A stretch of 64,000 nt of DNA from Pseudocercospora fijiensis CIRAD86 (Eukaryota; Ascomycota; Dothideomycetes; Mycosphaerellales; Mycosphaerellaceae), in contig NW_006921532.1 in NCBI RefSeq assembly GCF_000340215.1, positions 9,143,172 through 9,207,171 of the forward strand. Reading direction: 5' to 3'. Position numbers and translations under genes: made by a program. A model generated the notes under the pieces. The model did no database searches, was not told the origin of the DNA, and was given only the letters and a program-made list of their open reading frames with translations. Of the stretch, positions 34,321 through 46,591 are shown one piece after another; positions within the stretch are counted from its first letter, which is position 1, and each line of letters opens with the position of its first letter.

Positions 34321-36929
34321 TCATCCTAATAGGATCCTTAAAGGAGTCTACATTAGCCTTAGCGGCCATACTAAGCTAGAGATAGCACGGGCTACTATTA
34401 GGTATTAGAGGGTTCCGATAGCGCGTATAGTTTTAGTAAGAGGCGTAAGGAAGAACACGATCGCGAACAGGCTAGTAGGAGGCGACTAGGCTAAGGACTT
34501 TCCTATCGATAGCGCTAAGGCTACCCTCTATAGGAGAACAAAAAAGTAGTCATTTCGGGAACTAGACTCCTAGCCTCCTACTATTTAATCCGTACCGATC
34601 GCCCTGCTTATTATAGTAGATAAGCACTTCTTCTCTACTATTCTGTTTTTAGTCTCTTTGTTTTCTAGGTCGCAATCCTCTCTAGCAACGTAACATCTAA
34701 GGTAGGAAGCGGAGTACCGCCTCTATATACGGCTATAGAGTAAAATGTGCCTAATTAGGGCTCTTCCGATGCGACTGCGCTCTTTACCGCTATATTAATC
34801 GCTTCTAAACTACTTCTATATCGTTCGTGCGGTCTTACGGTCTGCTATATTAGAGCTCTCGCCGGCGCCGGATAGAAAGAGAGCGGTCTAGCCGTCTTAG
34901 CGTACGATACGGCTAGTACGGCAACCTAAAGTTACGAGATTATAGTAGACCGGAGGGAGCAGGGTCGATATTGCTAGTGCGAGCAATATCGACGGTTTAT
35001 TACGGACTATGCCTCGCTACTTCCCCGAGCCCTAGCTACCCGCCCGAGCCCTAGTTCCTAATCAAATTCTAGTCAACTCTAAATGAATCTAGGCATTATA
35101 ACGAGTCTGTATAATACTCTAGCCTCTATCGCCTTAGGCTCGTTCGTTAAGGAAAATAAAGATACTAACTTTTTTAGGGATAGTACCTTACGCGCTTAGG
35201 TATCGTACGTTATCGCTATCGCTCGTACCTCGCTACTCCGAGTACTTACTTCGCTCGCAAGCTCGCCTTACTTGTCTAAAGCTAAGTTAAAGTATTAGAA
35301 TAAGCTAATAAATTATAGAGGCTCGTTCGGATAGAAGTCTTCTAGCTATAACGTATAGTTAGCCTTTAAGTTAGCGTACGCTATTCCCCTAGTTAACTCG
35401 CTAGCTTCGCGATACTATAACTTTATAGATAAAGCTAGTATAAACTTGAAACTTAATATAGTAAGAGTTTATATATAATAAAGTCTTTTATTACTAGTCT
35501 ACTCCTAACTAAGATAAGTAGCCTTACTCTATATATCTAAGGAGAAAACTTGAAGCTACTAGTATAATAAATCCTATTTCCCTAAGTTCTATCCTCCGTA
35601 GGCCTTAGTTTCTACCTATATTATCTTATATAATATTAGTTACTCTAACCTACTCCCCTTACTAGGTAGGCTTTAGCCTTCTCCCTCCTCGGTCCCCTTC
35701 TCTACTTCCCTCTTCTTATCCTAATACTATATTAGTATCTCCTCCTTTACTAGTAAGAACTAGTCTAGTACCCCTTCCTATATTAGCTACCTTACTATTA
35801 CTAAGAGTCCTTTCTTTATAGTAGTAAGAGTATTCTAGTTACTTTAAGTTATTCCTACCTTTCTATATATCTCCTACCTACTCTTTCTTAAGAGGTAGAA
35901 GATAGTAATACATTTTAGTAACTAGGTTCTCTAGCCGTACTAAAATTCTAAGGTAATCCCTAGGACTCTCCTTTTTATAAGGTATTGTCTTAGGCTAATA
36001 TCTGTCTCCTTTTAGAAGCTCCGTAGATGCCTTAGGTTCTGCTAAGGAACCGGCTCTAGCGGAGCGTCTAACGACAAACAGTAGGAAGCGACTGTATACA
36101 CTATAACCTACTATTCTATTAGATAGCATTTAATATATAACTTCACATATACACAAGTTCTCGCAAATGTCTCTTTAGCGGGTTGTGCATTTTGCGACGG
36201 TATATATAGTAATTAGAAAGTATTCGCGAGAAGCGTGAAACTGCATTGTATATAGACCTTCTTCTGTAGAAATCAAACTAGCTTAACTTATGTTTGTAAC
36301 AAACGACTATATAGAACAACAACTACGCTACCGAGCAACCTCAAACTTAGTAGACATTAGCATCGATATCCGTAGATTCTATTACCGTTGCCCGCTTAGT
36401 CGTATAGTATCGCGTTGTCAATTGCCGTATCACCTCCGCTTGCTATTCCAAATTCCGAGTCGTAGCGACTATATTCGTACCCCTTCGATTTCCGCTATTC
36501 TAACGATATAGATCGACTCGGCATACCTTAGAGGGTCGGTTGCTTTAGCTAAAGTTATCGGAAGTGCCCTTTCGCTCGAGGAACTAGCGATATTCTACTA
36601 TCCTATAGAAGCATCGATATCTTCGGTATCGGTCGATCGATTTCCGCCCTTCTAACTATACTAACCTTCTCGATACACCTTAGCGACTCTAGCGCACACG
36701 TTTAGAGGTCTAGAATAGGCCTAGTTGCTTCTCGCTTCGTCTAGATCTATAGCGGCGGCATTCGAGTCTAGCGATAGTAAAAGTGAAAGGCATAGGCTCT
36801 ACTTTTCCGGCATTATTACAAACACGTAACGCGTGTATCTAACTCTTTCTCTTTCTTCCGCGCTTTAATAACTCTAGCCTCGAATACCCTTCAACCCTCT
36901 AACCTATTAACCTATCTCTACAATTCGAC
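34321..36929. other. long region without a supported gene
   Basis: Holds a perfect 12-bp stem-loop (34964-34993), a Pro/Ser-type CT-rich stretch, and from 35,430 to 36,040 a pyrimidine-rich, CpG-poor part resembling the LINE at 47.6-48.9 kb in composition. Its minus strand reads a Lys/Arg/Gln-rich frame (for example QRRGPRREKAKAYLVRGVGQ) that could be a LINE ORF1 remnant. A 73-codon frame at 36290-36511 has no family resemblance but may be an upstream part of the helicase gene. Confidence 0.35.
34964..34993. other. perfect stem-loop, 12-bp stem and 6-base loop
   Basis: gtcgatattgct pairs exactly with agcaatatcgac around the loop agtgcg. No T-run follows, so a bacterial-type terminator is not implied. 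Confidence 0.75.
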
Positions 36930-39900
36930 GATACTATAGCTCCTCCTAGTCGAGGTAGAGGCGGCGGTAGCAGCAGTAGCAAGACTAGCAAGTACTCGCA
37001 CTTAGGCACTAAGGATCGCTATAGGGCGGTAAAGGCGGATAGAGAGGCGCGAAAGAAGCAAGCATAATAAGAAGAACAAGCTGCGAAGTAGGCCGCTAAG
37101 GTCTAGCGACGTAAGAAGGATCTAAAGCGCCTACTACTAGGAGGTCGACGCGCTATTAATCGCTATAACCCGCAATTCGATGTCGTCGCCCGCCTACTAC
37201 TTCCTCCGGACAACTTACTACCTTATATATAGTATGCCTACTTCGAGGCGCGTATAGAGTATATACGCGACGATAAGTACCTCCTTAAAGAGATCTAGCT
37301 CCTAATATAGGATATAGCGCAGCATTACGATAAGTCTAAGTATCTGCAGGAAGAAATAGTGCGCCTTAGTCTCTTAGTAGTATTGTTAATGCTGTATCCG
37401 CATCGTATCCTAGAACCCGAACCTCTATAGTAGCAGATCGATATGTTCTAGTCGCTCTTCTTTAGCTAGTAGGATGTTATATATCCGGCTACTACTAGCT
37501 CTAGAAAATCATTAATCTACTAGGCTTTCGCTCTCCTAACCGGTATAGCTGTATAGTAAGTAGCAGTCTTAACTCGGATCGCGGATAAGCAAGGCGGTAA
37601 TATCGAAGAAGCTATACGCTAGTTGTCGCTATAGGAGCAAGGACTACTCAATGTCTATGTCCTTATAGCAGAGAGTAAGCGGCGCGATCTATATATACTC
37701 GCAGACCTAAAGGCAGGCCGGTACTACTACGTCCTCTATAGCCCTAAGCAAGGCATTACTCCGGAATTTCAAGAGGTCCTACGCTCTATAGCTCTATCCT
37801 TAGGGTTAATCGCATACGATAAGGCATATCTTCTTTATCGGTAGCTAAACTTCCGAGTTGCCTTTAGAAAGATCGCCTTCCTTCGCGACCTCTACGATAT
37901 GTATATGCCTGCTATCGCGGCCTCTACTACTATACCGAAAGATGTAATCGATTACCTAGTTAAGAGTCGTGCTATTCGTCTAATTAGAGACAAGCCTCTT
38001 TAGAGCATTGTCTAGCGCGGCAGCATTAATCGCCTAGATACGACATATATTATTAAGCCTCTACCGAAGAACAAGTTAACATCCTTTGAGTTCTAGTACT
38101 TCGTACTAAAGTATGCGATTAACGAGGAAGGCCGCGGCACACCCGACCTAATCTAGAAGACTCTTATCTTTATCGACGGCCGCGTAAGCATTAATCGTGC
38201 CTGTCTCCTAATGCGATCTTAGTTAGTAGATCTAACTAAGGACATCGACCTAGAGCTAGTAGAGTACAAGTATATATAGACTAGTGCACTACTTATACCG
38301 AGAGGAAAGCCAACTATTAATGTTCGAAAGGTAATCTCTTTCTATACGGCTTATATCGCGCCGCTAGATAAGGACCTCCGATACTAGGAATTTAAGAAGC
38401 TAGACTTATACATCCGTATTATATAGGGCACGCTAGCTACTACGATAGGTACTAACATTCCGGATATCGAGATCGTTAGATAATAGGGTATTCCTATTAC
38501 AAACGATGTTCTCGATCTAATATAGAAGCTCGGTCGCGGTGCGCGTCTACTAAATATTAAGGCTCTCGCGGTGTTTATATTGCCGTATTAGTACGATAAT
38601 AGACAGGGCCGTATTCTACTAGAGAAGCGTAGCTATGTCTCTATAATCAATCCGTATAACAAGGACTAGGCTATTCTATACTAAGAGTAGGCATATCTTC
38701 TATCGAATCCTAGTAGCCTCCGCAATACGATAGTCTCGGATGAGATTAAACAGGTTCTAGGCGAGGAATTCGACGACTTCTCCGAGGATATCTTCAACAT
38801 TATAAACTAGCTAGATAGTCTAGATAAGCACGACAATAGAGAAGGCATTACGGTCCGTGTACGTCGTACTGCAGACGAGGCTACTATACATCCTAGGACA
38901 GCCGTATATAGAAGCGGCGCTAGTACCTTTAACGATGCTGTAGATAGCGCAATCGCAGACAACTCTAATATACCGAAATAGACTTCCGATAAGATAAAGA
39001 GCCGAGAGAGCGCATCTCCTATGTTTATACGTCTTATTAATGCACGCTATTATCCGGTAAAGGGTTAGCGCTAATGCTTTAGGGCTGTTATTAACGAATA
39101 CCTTAGAGAAGGGGAGTGTATATACCTAATCCCTAAAGGCAAGGTCGTATAGGGCAAAGATACCTGCTATAGTATATACAACCCGGACTTGCTAAAGAAG
39201 CTAGTATAGGATAGTTACGAGCCGCTAGCAGCACCTCTATTACCGTAGAAGCCGAGAAAGAGTAGTCTATCGGGGTATGCTCTAGAGCATATCGAGGAAT
39301 GGATTTCTAAGTAGGCTAAGCGTGTATTCGATAACGATCTATACTAGAGCCGGAACTGCGACATTCTAGCAAACGTTATAGTGCCAAAGTATAAGCTATA
39401 GAACCTTTGCGAGGTCTTTAAGCTTACTAAGGACCTATATAGAGACAATATCGACGCGGCTATCCTTAATAAGCGAGCACTAGCGTTTATAAAGTAGTAT
39501 AAGAAGGATTCGGACAATGCGAAGGACATGCCGCTTAACGACATGCTTGGTATACTAAATAGCATAATCGATAATGTGTATAAGAAGCGTAAGAAGTACT
39601 TGGAGCGCGCAGCTACGAATCGCGAACAGCTAAAACGCTAGAGAAAGGAGGCAGAAGAGGCGGCGGCGGCTGTAATAGGAGATACTAAGCTATTAGCCGG
39701 TCTAGCTAAAGAAGAAGAGACCGCTCTAGTTAAAGAGACTGCTAGGGACCGGCGTGTATTAAACAAGCAGCAACAGCGCAAGTCCGGTGCGGCTGCTAGT
39801 GCCCTTCGCAAAGACCTAGCTAAGAAGCGTGCTACGGCTGCTAGTCCTGCACTAACACTAACGCTATTGCCATTACTAGCATCTAGAGCTCCGCTTATAG

Positions 39901-40334
39901 CATCTATAGATAGTCCGTCTCGACCTCGTCTAGAAGCAGGAGATAAGCGCAGTACTAGCAGAGTTACCGATACTTAGAGACAGACACTAAGCGCTCGTGC
40001 TGCTCCTCGGCGTCGGACCGGACAGAACGGAACACTAATACTAGCATCTCGTCGTCGTCCTAGTACTACTAAACATCTAAGTGCCTTTAGGCCGATTCGT
40101 ATAACTACTATAGAGGCTTAAGCAGCTTATACTAAAGCAGCCTTATCGTCTCTACTGCGCTTATCTAGCCGGACTTGTACACTAACCCGGCGTGCTTTAG
40201 ATATAGTAGAGTCTAGTATATACATTAATCGTGTAGTAGGTAAAGAGGAAGAGGAGTACTTTAATAAAGACTTTAGTAATAGGGAAATTGTCTTCGACAC
40301 CCCTAGTAAGCGTCGTAGAGGCCGTAGTCGTTAA
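36930..40334 (+). pseudogene. RecQ-like (telomere-linked type) DNA helicase, RIP-inactivated
   Basis: One phase runs about 1,130 codons to TAA at 40332. Recognisable helicase parts: YYVLYSPKQGITPEFQEVL (37,726), motif II as IAYDKAYLLY (37,810) where DEAH is expected, motif III region IAASTTIP (37,915), then the second RecA lobe with GTLATTIGTNIPDIEIV (38,428) and motif VI as LIQKLGRGAR (38,517, TAG read as Gln). The C-terminal tail is Lys/Arg/Ala-rich and ends KRRRGRSR, an NLS-type sequence. The N-terminal part (36,930-37,700) lacks a visible Walker A lysine loop. RecQ enzymes unwind DNA 3' to 5', and TLH-type copies sit near fungal telomeres. Losses fit CpA/TpG to TpA changes. It is divergent in sequence, so subfamily is inferred. 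Confidence 0.72.
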
Positions 40335-40897
40335 AGGATTTGCTATATTAGAGGGGAGTAGGTAGTAGTGTCGCCGGTATTAAGAAGACTAAGACAGAGA
40401 GAGAGAGTAGATTCTTAGTAACTAAGAGTACCTACTTCGTACGTTCTTTGCCCTTCCCTTGCTACTACTAAAGTATTATATACTATAGGATGTCTATAGC
40501 TCTCTATACCGTCGCGGTGAATTCTTCTATAGCATCCTAAATTTCCTGTTGCTTGCTACTAGTCCTTTTATCTATAGTATCCTACTCAACCTTAATTTGA
40601 ATGCTCGTTGCCGACCCGGCCTCTTTATCTTCCTCTTCTCCTATTGCCGTCTCCGTATACTTTGTTACGAGCCGACGAATGTACTATACTATACTATGCT
40701 GGCTCTTAGCTAGCTAACTAGGTCCCCTCCGCGGCCTAGTGTTATATAGATCCGCAATCTGCTACTATGTTATACTAGTACTACGCTTTAGACTAAGAAT
40801 AACAACAGCTAGCATCTCGTCGCTAATCTTATCGTCCTCGGATCTAGATGCTATCGTCGGTATGCTATATGCAACTTGAATCGTTGTTATACAAAAG

Positions 40898-40972
40898 CGT
40901 AAAAGGGCGTATCGTAAAAGGGCGTGTCGTAAGAGGCCGTATCGTAAGAGGCCGTATCGTAAAAGATATAGA
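40898..40972 (+). repeat. 15-bp tandem repeat, about 5 copies
   Basis: Unit cgtaaaagggcgtat with a/g and t/g variants. It keeps a frame open (KGRIVKGRVVRGRIV), which explains a short spurious ORF. Confidence 0.85.
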
Positions 40973-41151
40973 TGTGTATATAGTCGTAAGAGTAGTATAT
41001 AATCGAGGAAAGTACAAGGATGTCGAGTCCCGCTAAGACCCCGGATTTACTATAGTAGAGAGCCCGATTAGCGGGAATAGCCCGGCTCTAAGATCGCGAC
41101 TCCTTTCGAGAGCATCGCAATACCCGCTTTAGCTTTCAACTTTTATAATAG

Positions 41152-41230
41152 TACGACAGTACGACAGTACGATAGTACGACAGTACGATAGTACGATAGT
41201 ACGATAGTACGATAGTACGATAGCACGACA
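41152..41230 (+). repeat. 8-bp tandem repeat, about 10 copies
   Basis: Unit acgacagt, with copies alternating between acgacagt and acgatagt. The only variable base is the C of CpA. Unmutated copies cluster at the left and mutated ones at the right. Confidence 0.9.
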
Positions 41231-41892
41231 CGAATACGGCGAGATACGTCGATTAAGCGCATTTCTAGCAAACCGCGCTAGTAAAAGTGTCTAACACGAT
41301 AACGACGGCCGCCTTCTGCCTCCGAAGCCCGAGAAGTTAATACTACTAACACTAGCGACGCTAGCGACTATACTTATTACACCGTAGCTATTAGCACTAC
41401 AATATATACGGCAAGGATAGATACGCGAGGCGATAACATATATCGAGCGTAAGCACTCTTCGAGAAGCTACGACAGCCCTCTTACGTTAACGCCCTCCTT
41501 TACTTAAATCCTACAGTTACGATCTATTAGAAGGACTAGCTACTATGCAAGACAGTACGGATAAGTGCAGTTGCGTCTAGGGATCTGTTTAACTAGCGGC
41601 ACTAAGCGGCTATAGAAGTACACGCCCCGAAGCATACTAGAATTACATATAGCCTATATACTACGGGTACGCGTAATAAGTACAAGTACGAGTACGCGCA
41701 TGCGTAGCAATTAGCGCATTCTATTACTAACTATAGCACGCATAACCGAAGGTTAAGGTATATAGGACGGGGCTTATTAAGCGAAACGACGATAGCTCTT
41801 TCGCTAAAGCGACACTTATTAGTACCTAGACAACAATAGAGTATAACCGCGCCCTTAGTATCTCTAAGAGACACTATAGAAAAGGTTGTCGA

Positions 41893-42036
41893 GCGCGTTG
41901 CAGTCGTATAGCAATGTTGATGCGCTTGCTAGAAGAGGAGGCGCACTGCAGTCGGATAATAGTCTTAATGCGCTTAGTTCGGATCGGTGCGCACTGTAGT
42001 CGAATAGCAGTCTTAATACGCAAAGGGCTACAGTCG
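41893..42036 (+). repeat. 48-bp tandem repeat, three copies
   Basis: Copies start at 41893, 41941 and 41989 with gcgc[ga][tc]tgcagtcg-like starts and a shared rr-tct-taatgcgc core. A fourth fragment (cagtcgtatagtagcag) follows at 42,031. Confidence 0.65.
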
Positions 42037-42224
42037 TATAGTAGCAGTAAAGACTAAGACTAAGACTAAGCGCCTTCGGGCTTAAGTATACTAGAGGCCC
42101 TTACGCAACGACTAAGGTTATTATAACTAACAGTCCTAACAAAGGCGTTACGCCGACTTAACTAGATACGCGTATATTATCCTATAAAGAATCCGAACGT
42201 AGGAAGCCTGTAGCCGCTACTTAA

Positions 42225-42352
42225 GGTGTACCTTACTAAAGAGTTTTTACCGAGTTAGACCTATAGCAATGCTACGAACCTATCCTATCTACTTAGTAGG
42301 AAGGCGCTACCTTTAGCCACTTTCGGTGTACCTTACTAAAGAGTTTTTACCG
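42225..42352 (+). repeat. 28-bp direct repeat, two copies 100 bp apart
   Basis: An identical 28-base block starting ggtgtaccttactaaagag lies at 42225-42252 and 42325-42352. The intervening 72 bases are not obviously repeated. Confidence 0.85.
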
Positions 42353-43044
42353 TTAGCTACCGTCGGATAAGCTGTATCTATCTAAGACCTCTGCGACGTT
42401 CTAACAAAAACTATACTCTTTCGGTTAAATGCGCAGTCGACGCCCGCTAAAGCTATAGTATACCTACTCGCTAGGAGAGTCGCCTCGCAACGTCTTACTT
42501 AGTAAAGCCTATCGGAGACTAAACCTCGAAGAGAAAGGACTAAATAAACTCTACCGATCGAGGAACCTTAACTATTAGACAAGCGGCTCTGTCGGTAGCA
42601 AGCCGCAGAACTAGCAAGGAATAGTGTTAATCGCTATAGAGCTACCTATATGCGACAAAGAGGTATCGATACTATTGTATACGCCGACAGCTAGTGTGTT
42701 GCTAGGGGTATTAGTATATTGGTGTGTGTGTGTATATAGAAGAAGAAGAAGAGGAAGTTAAGGTTGGAAAGCGGAGATATATACTCGCGTAGGTGAGGTT
42801 TTATATACAGCAGCTCGGCTAATAGCAGCAATGCGATATCGTTAATATTAAGGCAACAATAACGGCTATACATTACTTGCACTACGCTCTCGAGGCAAGA
42901 GCGGTCGTTAATAGTGCCTAAGGCTGTAAATTAGAGCATCGGAGCATAGTGTTATTCTAAGGCTAGTCTTCGGCATCCCTCGTAGCCCTTCCCTATCTTA
43001 TCGGTAGGAGCCTATGCTCGTATATAGTATTCCTTTCTATCCTT

Positions 43045-46000
43045 AACCTCCTATAATATTGTACGGGCTACGGCGAAGAGACTGCTAGCCAACCCGAGCG
43101 ATAGCTATCTCCTTATTAAGCGCCGTTATATTAGGGTCCTAAAACTGCGAGAAGTCGTCCCGATTGCTACCTATGCTACCTATGCTACTAGTATTAGATC
43201 TAGGCGCTAGCAAAGCACCGGTCATTATCGCTAGGTCTCTAGCACCGCTAGCAGCAGCACCGCTAGTCAAGTCCATTACTTCTAGCTATAGCTAATCGAT
43301 ATAAGCCTAGCCCTCGGCATCTACTAACGGCTTAAAGGCTTCGCTACGATTAGCTCCCCTATTAAAACGCTCTCTCGTATTAGCTCTATTAATACCGTCT
43401 ACGCTAGTAACAGCTATATTATTCTCTCCGCTACGAGTTACGCTATTAACTAGCAACTAGTTAGATCGATTGAGGGCCTCGACGATCTTTGCTACTTGCT
43501 CTTTACCTAGAGACTATATATTATTAGAGAGGCCTATCTTTGTTGATCCCTCGACTCGAGATAGGTTGTATTCAGCAATGCCCTAATCTACTAGCCTAGC
43601 AGCATAGGACAGGATCTAAATCGGCATCTTCTTGTCGGTATAGTACGTAGTCTTTTCTAGGCCTATAGATTCGACTATCTCCTATACGATACGGGAAGCA
43701 GTCCGGTTCTGCGACACTAACTCTATAGTAGTAGCTAGATTATGTGTCGAGTTGGCATAAGCCTTAATGTCTATCTATAGGGCCCTATTTAGTTCCTCCT
43801 ATATCTTATTAGCACCGAGACCTCGACTATTACCTAGATCGACGACTATCGAAACCTTAAGAGCATCTTATAGAGGCTTCTTCGCAGCCTTGCTAAAGAG
43901 CTAGGCTATATAGATCATCTTACGACTATAGTTCCACTATCGCGCTCTAAGGAAGATAATAGCTAGGTAAGGAATCATTCGACGGAGGTTGCTAGTGTCT
44001 ATCTTCCGGATAGAGTTATGCATAATTAAGTGCGGCTTAATAGTCTAAACAAGGCGGCACATAGTAGTAAAGGCTAGATCCTTAATAGTGCTATTAATAT
44101 TAGTACCGTCCTATACGGATTTAGTATAGACCGACTTATAGATAGAGAGGACAATGTCGATGTATTTAGCATGCCGTATATGCTTAATAATAGCCTTATA
44201 TACCTCCTTCCGAGTTCCGGAGATAGTCGCAGTACCTTTACTAGCTGTATTATCTCCGCCGCGACCGCCGAGCTCCTTAATAACAGCCGCCTCGAGTGGC
44301 TTGCTAGTAGCATTAATCTTTCTACGCTTTCGCAACTCGTGAATCTAGCGGGTAGCAATCCGGGTTCTATACGAAGCCTTTATAACGAGATCGTTCAGAT
44401 AGTACTTCGCCTTCTCCTTAACAATGCCTAGAATATCGAGATTAGATGCATCCGACTAAATATTGTACGCAAGCGGCTTATCTGCCTAGTTCTTATCCTA
44501 GTAGGTCTTAAGAGGCGTATAGCTGCTGTTTATATTAGTATAGAATATAGCAGGCACGACAATAAGCCACTCCTTGCGGTTATACGGGCGAGTGCTCTCT
44601 ACGCTCTCTATCTTAACTGTACGATTACGAGCAGTAGTTATCTAGTCTCCGATAATTAGAATTAGAACCTTGTCCTAGAACTCGTTATTATCTAGATCTA
44701 GCTATATAAACTGCTCGAATTCATCGTTGTGCACCTTATATATCTCCTAGATTGATGCTTCATCGTAGTACGAGGCTAGCATAGGGATAATTAGAGTTCT
44801 GCCCTTGTTCTTAATCTTAACTAATAGCTATAGAAAGCGCTCCTATAGCATACTACCCTTAACAAGGACAAAGAGATGCTCTAGCACGCGATCGACTTTA
44901 GCTTCGGTATGCTAGGCATCCTGCATCTCGGTGTCTTTACTAGTGTTATAAGCACTCTTAGCCTTCTTCTTAGCCTTCTTCTTTAGTTGCTTCTTAAAGT
45001 CGAAGCCCTTAAAGCGCTACTGAATTAACTTAAAGAGATATCTAAGCGCCTAATCGATCTGGTATAAGGACATCTTCTTCTTCTTGTCGTTACTAGTTAC
45101 GCCGCGGAAGATCGTTCGAGGGTTGAGCTCTTTGCTATAGTCTAGTATATCTCTCGTTAGGCCGCCTTCTAGGAATTCTAGGTAGACAGCTATATACGTA
45201 GTAGTCCAATTATCTTAGTGTATAGCACTGCCAATTATCTAGGCACCTCTACGGTTAGATAAACGGTAGAAGTTGTCGTATACGAGCACCTAACGACGAG
45301 ATATACGAGCTGTCTTTGCGATAAAGGCACGATAGGCCTTTGCTGTCTTGCGTGCGAGACGCTAAATAGTACGAAAAGATCGACTAACGCCTATAGCACT
45401 AAAGAGATTGATAACTCGCGACTTAATACTACTAGTGTAGAGGTATAGGCTAATCTGCTTGCTAAACTAGGAAGACTTCTTTAGCGCGATCGAGCTAGTA
45501 ACGATCTAGGTTATTAGTATAGTGCGCTTCTGCATACGGCGGTGCTTGTCGCTAATAATGTCTTCCTATTCATTATCGTCGTCGTCGCCGTCGTTACTAG
45601 CTGTATCCTTCTTCTCCTAGGCGTCTATACTCTTTATAATCTTTGTACGGCTATACTTCTTATTAGGCAGCACGGATTGTAAGAGTCGGTACTAGCTAGG
45701 AGCTATAGTTCTAATAACCTAGTTAATCTGTGCGAGGAGATCGGACTTACCCTCCTTCTAGTACTCGTTAATAGCGGCTTCTAGATCGTATTCGTTGAAG
45801 AATCGCTTACCGATAAGACGCTTCAACTCCGTACGCAGGACCCTAGTGCTAACTAAACCTTCGCTCTTCGGGAAAGACTTCTTAATAATCTTGTTAGCCT
45901 TCTTCCGGTAATCGCGTATACTAGCGATACCTATATATATGCCGACGAGCTTTGCGTACGTAAGGTACTAGTCGTCTAGGATGCGAGAGATGTACTCAAA

Positions 46001-46591
46001 CTTCTGTTTATCGGTTATACGAGTCTTGCGCTTCTTACGCTTCTTCTAACTCGACTAACTAGGTCTACTAGGCGTCTAACCTAGAGTTACCGGAGCCTTG
46101 CCTTTAGCTCTACTACCCTTGCCCTTCGCAGTTAGGCGAGCGTCCGTCTCTTCCTCTTTAGACTCGTCTACCGATACTTTATCTTCCTAATTACGGTCTA
46201 GCTCGGGATCGTAACCTAGAGCATTGCCCGCCCGCTGTTCGGCCTCCAACTTATTAGCGCTTAGTCTATCTTCCTAATTAGCAATGTCTAGGTCGCCTTT
46301 ATCCTTATTAGTGTCCTTATACACTTCTAGAACTTCTAGCTAATTGCGGCGGATAATAACAGGCTTATTTCGACGAGCTCGCAATAAGCGCGGCTATTAG
46401 CGACGCGCATATTCGGCGGTACGCTAACGAGCGCGCTGCTCCTAGCGTAGTCGAGCTCTACGGTCGGCTAGGTCTTAGGCGTGTCCTTATAGCAAAGCTT
46501 TAAGCATGTCGCTCGTATTAAACACATCGCGATTGTTGTTGTTAGCGGCGGCGGCATTGCTATCGCTATCGCCTAGTAGCAAGTCGGCCAT
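43045..46591 (-). pseudogene. DUF6589-domain protein, RIP-broken but without visible frameshift
   Basis: From an ATG at 46591 one phase runs about 1,180 codons with only TAG/TAA as stops. The N-terminal 250 residues are charged, with a KKRKKRKTRITDKQKF basic segment (46,045-46,000) and acidic runs. A helical region follows. The DUF6589 signature, LIIGDQITTARNRTVK near 44,650 followed by RPYNRKEWLIVVPAIF, sits around residue 650. A long C-terminal helical domain contains ETRPY-like and GGRGGDN segments (near 44,260) and ends in a Ser/Arg-rich tail. DUF6589 proteins occur in many fungi, often in transposon-like contexts. A transposase or replication role is possible but unproven. Gln codons are still partly CAG, so RIP is incomplete. 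Confidence 0.7.

Larger units (their letters stand above)
40335..43044. other. repeat-rich intergenic region
   Basis: No supported gene across 2.7 kb. It holds tandem repeats of 15 bp (40,898-40,972), 8 bp (41,152-41,230) and 48 bp (41,893-42,036), a 28-bp direct repeat pair (42,225 and 42,325), a GT/GAA microsatellite (42,720-42,760) and inter-repeat sequence with retained CA/TG. Short open frames at 40,848-41,036 and 42,691-42,882 come from the repeats. Confidence 0.6.

Noticed and set aside
40848..41036. 62-codon frame
   Set aside because: It is produced by the 15-bp tandem repeat.
41020..41160. Possible tRNA or 5S-like GC-rich stretch
   Set aside because: No cloverleaf with the expected T-loop and anticodon spacing can be drawn.
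4151..42352. Repeats as CRISPR-like arrays
   Set aside because: Units are tandem with no unique spacers of constant length, and the genome is fungal.
44074..44431. Several overlapping short frames on both strands
   Set aside because: They lie inside the DUF6589 reading frame. One minus-strand segment of it (44111-44335) is genuine coding sequence and the others are shadows.
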